From contig JAFAQJ010000128.1 in NCBI GenBank assembly GCA_019246455.1, forward strand, positions 1 to 17,901: 17,901 nucleotides of DNA, read 5' to 3'. Below, in pieces: positions 14,868 to 17,901 of this stretch. This stretch comes from Pseudolabrys sp. (GTDB lineage Bacteria; Pseudomonadota; Alphaproteobacteria; Rhizobiales; Xanthobacteraceae). The position numbers were made by a program, and so were the translations under genes. Position 1 is the first letter of the stretch. Each line of letters starts with the position of its first letter. Under the pieces are notes generated by a model that searched no databases, was not told the origin of the DNA, and saw only the letters and a program-made list of their open reading frames with translations.

Positions 14868-16171
14868 TCCGCCGCCTGCGCGTAGCCGATATTGCGGCCG
14901 CCATAGCGGCGCACGCGGACGTTGGCCTGCTCGGCGTGGCCGGTGAAGCCTTCGAGGATGCACAGCCGCGAGCAATATTCGCCGATGTTCGCGCTCGCTT
15001 CGTCGGTAAGCACCTTCTGATACGTACAGGTCTTGAGAAATTTGCCGACCCACAGGCCGCCGGTGAAGCGCGCGTTCTTCTTGGTCGGCAGCGTGTGATT
15101 GGTGCCGATCACCTTGTCGCCATAGGCCACGTTAGTGCGCGGGCCGAGGAAGAGGGCGCCGTAGTTCTTCATCCGGTTGAGGAAGAAATCCGGATCCTCG
15201 GTCATGATCTGCACATGTTCGGAAGCGACCTTGTCGGCTTCTACGACCATTTCCTCGTAATCCGCGCACACGATCACTTCGCCGTAGTCTGTCCAGGCCT
15301 GGCCGGCGAGATCCGCGCTCGGTAGGATTTTCAGAAGCCGTTCAACCTCTTGCATGGTGTCGCGGGCGAGCTTCTCGGAATTGGTGATCAGCACCGCCGG
15401 CGAAGTCGGCCCATGCTCGGCCTGCCCCAGAAGATCAGTCGCGCAGATTTCGTCATCGACGGTTTCATCAGCAATCACAAGGGTTTCCGTCGGACCAGCG
15501 AGCAGATCAATGCCGACACGGCCGTAGAGCTGGCGTTTTGCTTCGGCGACATAGGCGTTGCCCGGTCCGACAATCATATCGACGGCGTTGATCGTCTGTG
15601 TTCCGAGCGCCATCGCGGCCACCGCCTGTACGCCGCCGAGCACGTAGATGTCGTCTGCTCCGCCGAAGTGCATGGCCGCCACGATGGCTGGGTGTGGCCC
15701 GCCTTTGAACGGTGGGGCGCAGGCGATGATGCGCTTCACGCCGGCGACTTTGGCCGTGACGATCGACATGTGGGCGGAGGCGACCATCGGATATCGCCCG
15801 CCCGGCACATAGCAGCCGATCGCCGTAACCGGGATGTGCCGATGGCCGAGCACCACGCCCGGCAGCGTCTCGACCTCGAGATCCTTCATCGTGTCGCGCT
15901 GTTTTTGCGCGAAATTGCGCACCTGCGCCTGCGCAAACTTGATGTCCTCGAGGTCGCGCTTGGGCACCTGGGCAATCGCTTTCTCGACCTCTTGCGGCGA
16001 CAGCTTGAAGCTCGGTGGCGACCATTTGTCGAACTGCTGCGACAATTCGCGGATCGCGGCGTCACCATTCTTCTTCACCTTGTCGAGGATGTCCTCGACG
16101 GTTTCACGCACTTTCGCGTCGGCCGCTTCGATGGCACTCGCGTCCATGCCGCGTTTGAGATAACGAGCCAC
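14864..16171 (-). CDS. HisD-family zinc dehydrogenase, sulfopropanediol 3-dehydrogenase (HpsN)-like
   Basis: A 435-residue NAD- and zinc-dependent alcohol-to-acid dehydrogenase of the histidinol dehydrogenase fold. Zinc ligands of HisD are all present: Gln250 and His253 ([11 protein letters not shown]), Asp352 ([14 protein letters not shown]) and His412 ([10 protein letters not shown]). So is the catalytic Glu318-His319 pair (ASEHV). The residues after NHTLPT read [22 protein letters not shown] instead of the SGTARFSSGLSVYDF-like stretch of true HisD. From memory this fits HpsN, which oxidises 2,3-dihydroxypropane-1-sulfonate to sulfolactate. The start is the GTG at 16171 with AGGAGG seven bases upstream. 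With a cyclase and an SDR as operon partners and no his genes nearby, histidine synthesis is unlikely. The true substrate is open. Confidence 0.88.
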   Translation of the reverse strand: MARYLKRGMDASAIEAADAKVRETVEDILDKVKKNGDAAIRELSQQFDKWSPPSFKLSPQEVEKAIAQVPKRDLEDIKFAQAQVRNFAQKQRDTMKDLEVETLPGVVLGHRHIPVTAIGCYVPGGRYPMVASAHMSIVTAKVAGVKRIIACAPPFKGGPHPAIVAAMHFGGADDIYVLGGVQAVAAMALGTQTINAVDMIVGPGNAYVAEAKRQLYGRVGIDLLAGPTETLVIADETVDDEICATDLLGQAEHGPTSPAVLITNSEKLARDTMQEVERLLKILPSADLAGQAWTDYGEVIVCADYEEMVVEADKVASEHVQIMTEDPDFFLNRMKNYGALFLGPRTNVAYGDKVIGTNHTLPTKKNARFTGGLWVGKFLKTCTYQKVLTDEASANIGEYCSRLCILEGFTGHAEQANVRVRRYGGRNIGYAQAAE

Positions 16172-16204
16172 GGCAGTCCTCCTCAGTAGCGGTTGCGTCG
16201 GCGG

Positions 16205-17167
16205 TTACTTGATCGCCTGCGGATTGAGCGGCGAACCGGTGCCGCCGGTGATGACCAACGGCGGACCACAGAAGAAAAACTCGTAGACGCCATCCTCGGC
16301 GCAATCGTCTGCCAGTTCGTTGAGCACGAACATTTCGCCCATACACAGGCCCATCGCCGGGATGACGACCCAGTGCCAAGGCTGGTTCGGCTCATTCTGT
16401 CCTTTGCATTCATTCGGCCGCACCTCGACACCCCAGGTGTCGGTGCAGATCGCGGCGATTTGTTTGTCCTGGCACCAGTAGCAATTCTCGAATTTGACGC
16501 CTGGGGCATCGCCGCCCGCGTAGCCGCCCCATTCGCCTTCCTTCATGCAGCGTTCCATCTGTCCGGTGCGGACGATGACGAAGTCGCCACGGCCAATCCG
16601 GACATTCTGCTGCTTGGCGCACTGGTCGAGTTCGTCGTTGGAGATGCCTTCGCCGTCCTTGAGCCAGGGAACACCACGGAAGCGCGCGATGTCGAGCAGG
16701 ACGCCACGGCCGACCATCTTGTCCCTGGAGTGCTCGATGCCCAGCACGCCGAGTCCTTTGGAATCAATCAGCCGCGCGTCGTGGCCGTTATAAGTCTTGT
16801 CCTCGTAGAAGATGTGGCCGAGCGCATCCCAATGGGTCGCGCCTTGCACGCAAAGCACCAAAGTGTCGTCGGCGTAACGCAGGTTGTTCCAGTCCTGACG
16901 TCCGGCGATGGCGTCGGTGCCCGTGGCCAGCATCTGATGGATCGGGTTGAAACGGCCGCCGAACAGGCCGTTTTGCGGGCCGGTTTTGTCGAGTGCCATG
17001 CCGAGCGCAAACACTTTCCCGGTGCGGATCAATTTGGCCGCGTTGACGATGTCCTCGGGTTTGACGTGGTTGAGGGTGCCGATCTGATCGTCTTTGCCCC
17101 AGCGGCCCCAGTTCGAGAGCTTCTTCGAAGCCTCGGCGACGGCTTCCCTGCCGACCTTGATATTCAT
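16205..17167 (-). CDS. Cyclase-family protein (kynurenine formamidase/isatin hydrolase-like fold)
   Basis: A 320-residue member of the putative cyclase family (PF04199), which contains Mn/Zn hydrolases that open formamides and lactams such as N-formylkynurenine and isatin. It is longer than kynurenine formamidase (about 210). The metal motif HxGTHxDxPxH is present in altered form, Gln108-GAT-His112-W-Asp114-ALG-His118, so the first metal histidine is glutamine. I recall similar Gln-containing motifs in the long cyclase subgroup of Proteobacteria. Further conserved parts are GRGVLLDIARFRG, GDFVIVRTGQ and CTDTWGVEVRPNE. The ATG at 17167 has AAGGAAA upstream. It is the first gene of the minus-strand set, 33 bases before the HpsN-like gene. 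Confidence 0.88.
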   Translation of the reverse strand: MNIKVGREAVAEASKKLSNWGRWGKDDQIGTLNHVKPEDIVNAAKLIRTGKVFALGMALDKTGPQNGLFGGRFNPIHQMLATGTDAIAGRQDWNNLRYADDTLVLCVQGATHWDALGHIFYEDKTYNGHDARLIDSKGLGVLGIEHSRDKMVGRGVLLDIARFRGVPWLKDGEGISNDELDQCAKQQNVRIGRGDFVIVRTGQMERCMKEGEWGGYAGGDAPGVKFENCYWCQDKQIAAICTDTWGVEVRPNECKGQNEPNQPWHWVVIPAMGLCMGEMFVLNELADDCAEDGVYEFFFCGPPLVITGGTGSPLNPQAIK

Positions 17168-17195
17168 GCGCAGTTTCCTTCCCTTTAGTTTCTTT

Positions 17196-17213
17196 TGACC
17201 GGCGACACGGTCA
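17196..17213. promoter_or_regulatory. Palindrome in the divergent cyclase/isochorismatase-like intergenic region
   Basis: TGACCG (17196-17201) and CGGTCA (17208-17213) are exact inverted repeats around a 6-base spacer. They lie 29 bases upstream of the cyclase start, in the 132-base gap that separates it from the divergent isochorismatase-like gene. The position suits an operator for a dimeric regulator. On the plus strand TTTTT follows closely, so a weak terminator is an alternative. A second short palindrome, GCAATATTGC, lies at 17232-17241. Repeats of this size arise by chance, so confidence is low. Confidence 0.25.
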
Positions 17214-17299
17214 TTTTTGCGCTATCGAGATGCAATATTGCGATGGACGCCCGTGTTCCTACAAGCGGGTGCAGTCGCGCTGTAACGGGAGGACATTTC

Positions 17300-17901
17300 A
17301 TGATCTGCAAACGGATCGCTGCCGCGTTAGCCTTCGCGGTCATGACGATCGCGTCGCCCACTTTCGCGGGCGACATCATTGATGAGTGGGCCAGCTTCAA
17401 GGCGCCCCCCGCGCCGGCGCTTAAGCCGGTTACGGTCGACTCCAAGACCACGGCGCTGCTGATGCTCGACTTCATGAAGCAGAACTGCGGCCAGCGTCCG
17501 CGCTGCGTCGCTTCGCTGCCGGCGATGAAGAAATTGCTCGCCGCCGCGCGTGCTGCTAAGGCGCCGGTCATCTACAGCATCATCGCCAACTCGACGATCA
17601 ACGACGTGCTGCCTGATGTGGCGGCAGAAGCTAGCGAGCCGTCGGTGCTGTCCGGCCCGGACAAATTCCGCAACACCGACCTTGAAAAGATTCTCAAGGA
17701 CAAGGGCATCACAACGGTCATTGCCGTAGGGACCGCCGCGAACGGAGCTGTGCTCTACACCGCAAGCGGTGCGGTGTTCCGCGGCATGAAGGTCATCGTG
17801 CCGGTCGACGGCATGTCCTCGATCGAGGCCTACGCCGACTACGGCACCGTACTGACCTTCATGAGTGCGCCGCAGGTGTCGGCGAACACGACGCTCACTC
17901 G
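17300..17901 (+). CDS. Secreted isochorismatase-fold protein lacking the catalytic cysteine (3' end outside window)
   Basis: The first 200 residues of a protein whose stop lies beyond the window. It begins with a signal peptide (MICKRIAAALAFAVMTIASPTFA, likely cleavage after Ala23), so it is probably periplasmic. The rest has the isochorismatase/nicotinamidase fold: Asp57 in ALLMLDFMKQNC, Lys122 in SGPDKFRNTDLEKIL, and VIAVGTAANGAVLYTA where the family has a motif like GVATNxCVxxTA. The position of the nucleophile cysteine is Ala150. Two cysteines, 63 and 69, could form a disulfide. The ATG at 17300 has GGGAGGA seven bases upstream. It is divergent from the cyclase operon. With Asp and Lys kept but Cys lost it is either a binding protein or works by another mechanism. 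Confidence 0.82.
   Translation, partial: MICKRIAAALAFAVMTIASPTFAGDIIDEWASFKAPPAPALKPVTVDSKTTALLMLDFMKQNCGQRPRCVASLPAMKKLLAAARAAKAPVIYSIIANSTINDVLPDVAAEASEPSVLSGPDKFRNTDLEKILKDKGITTVIAVGTAANGAVLYTASGAVFRGMKVIVPVDGMSSIEAYADYGTVLTFMSAPQVSANTTLT

Noticed and set aside
14864..16171. Annotation as histidinol dehydrogenase of histidine biosynthesis
   Set aside because: The region after the NHTLPT motif differs from HisD, the neighbours are catabolic, and no other his gene is present.
15350..17188. Plus-strand open frames of 279 and 331 codons opposite the HpsN-like and cyclase genes
   Set aside because: Same shadow effect. The opposing genes have full catalytic motifs and good ribosome-binding sites.
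1..17901. Mobile element, CRISPR, tRNA or rRNA signals
   Set aside because: No transposase or integrase reading frame, no regularly spaced repeats and no tRNA- or rRNA-like segment were recognised on either strand.

Overview
The window looks like a piece of the chromosome of a high-GC alphaproteobacterium of the Rhizobiales (Bradyrhizobium/Rhodopseudomonas-like). I infer this from the gene families, the GC-rich codons with long antisense shadow frames, and a Liv-type ABC transporter set amid catabolic genes. There is no RNA gene, CRISPR array, insertion sequence, phage gene or dedicated transcription regulator. Coding density is very high and no gap exceeds about 155 bases.

Layout, left to right. 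(1) 1-572, plus strand: the 3' end of an FAD aromatic-ring monooxygenase. (2) 9418 down to 569, minus strand: one long gene train. It starts with a 3-hydroxyisobutyrate-dehydrogenase-like enzyme and a CocE/NonD-type hydrolase. A complete branched-chain-amino-acid-type ABC importer follows (livH, livM, binding protein, livG, livF), and the train ends with an ACMSD-like metal amidohydrolase. (3) 9572 to 14087, plus strand, diverging from (2): a second dehydrogenase of the same superfamily, a NagL-like zeta-class glutathione transferase, a SAM methyltransferase, a luciferase-like flavin oxidoreductase and a D-2-hydroxyacid dehydrogenase. (4) 17167 down to 14088, minus strand: a cyclase-family metal hydrolase, a histidinol-dehydrogenase paralogue of the HpsN type and a short-chain dehydrogenase. 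(5) From 17300, plus strand: a secreted isochorismatase-fold protein that runs off the window and lacks the family's catalytic cysteine.

Taken together this is a peripheral catabolic locus. A periplasmic binding protein and permease bring in a small organic compound. Hydrolases of three unrelated folds (CocE, amidohydrolase, cyclase) could open ester, amide or ring bonds. Flavin monooxygenases could hydroxylate the product, and five NAD(P)-dependent dehydrogenases could carry the hydroxy-acid or alcohol intermediates onward. The substrate cannot be read from the sequence. Some families hint at N-heteroaromatic or aromatic compounds (DhpH-like monooxygenase, ACMSD-like amidohydrolase, kynurenine-formamidase-like cyclase, maleylpyruvate-isomerase-like GST). 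The HpsN-like enzyme would instead fit an organosulfonate, but no sulfo-lyase is present.

The most distinctive features outside the proteins lie in the transporter operon. A strong stem-loop spans the livM stop, and an overlapping pair of hairpins with a U-run lies after the binding-protein gene, so that gene is bracketed by RNA structures. A nested hairpin also lies in the livH leader over its ribosome-binding site. Within the proteins, livH carries an apparent extra segment of about 60 residues.
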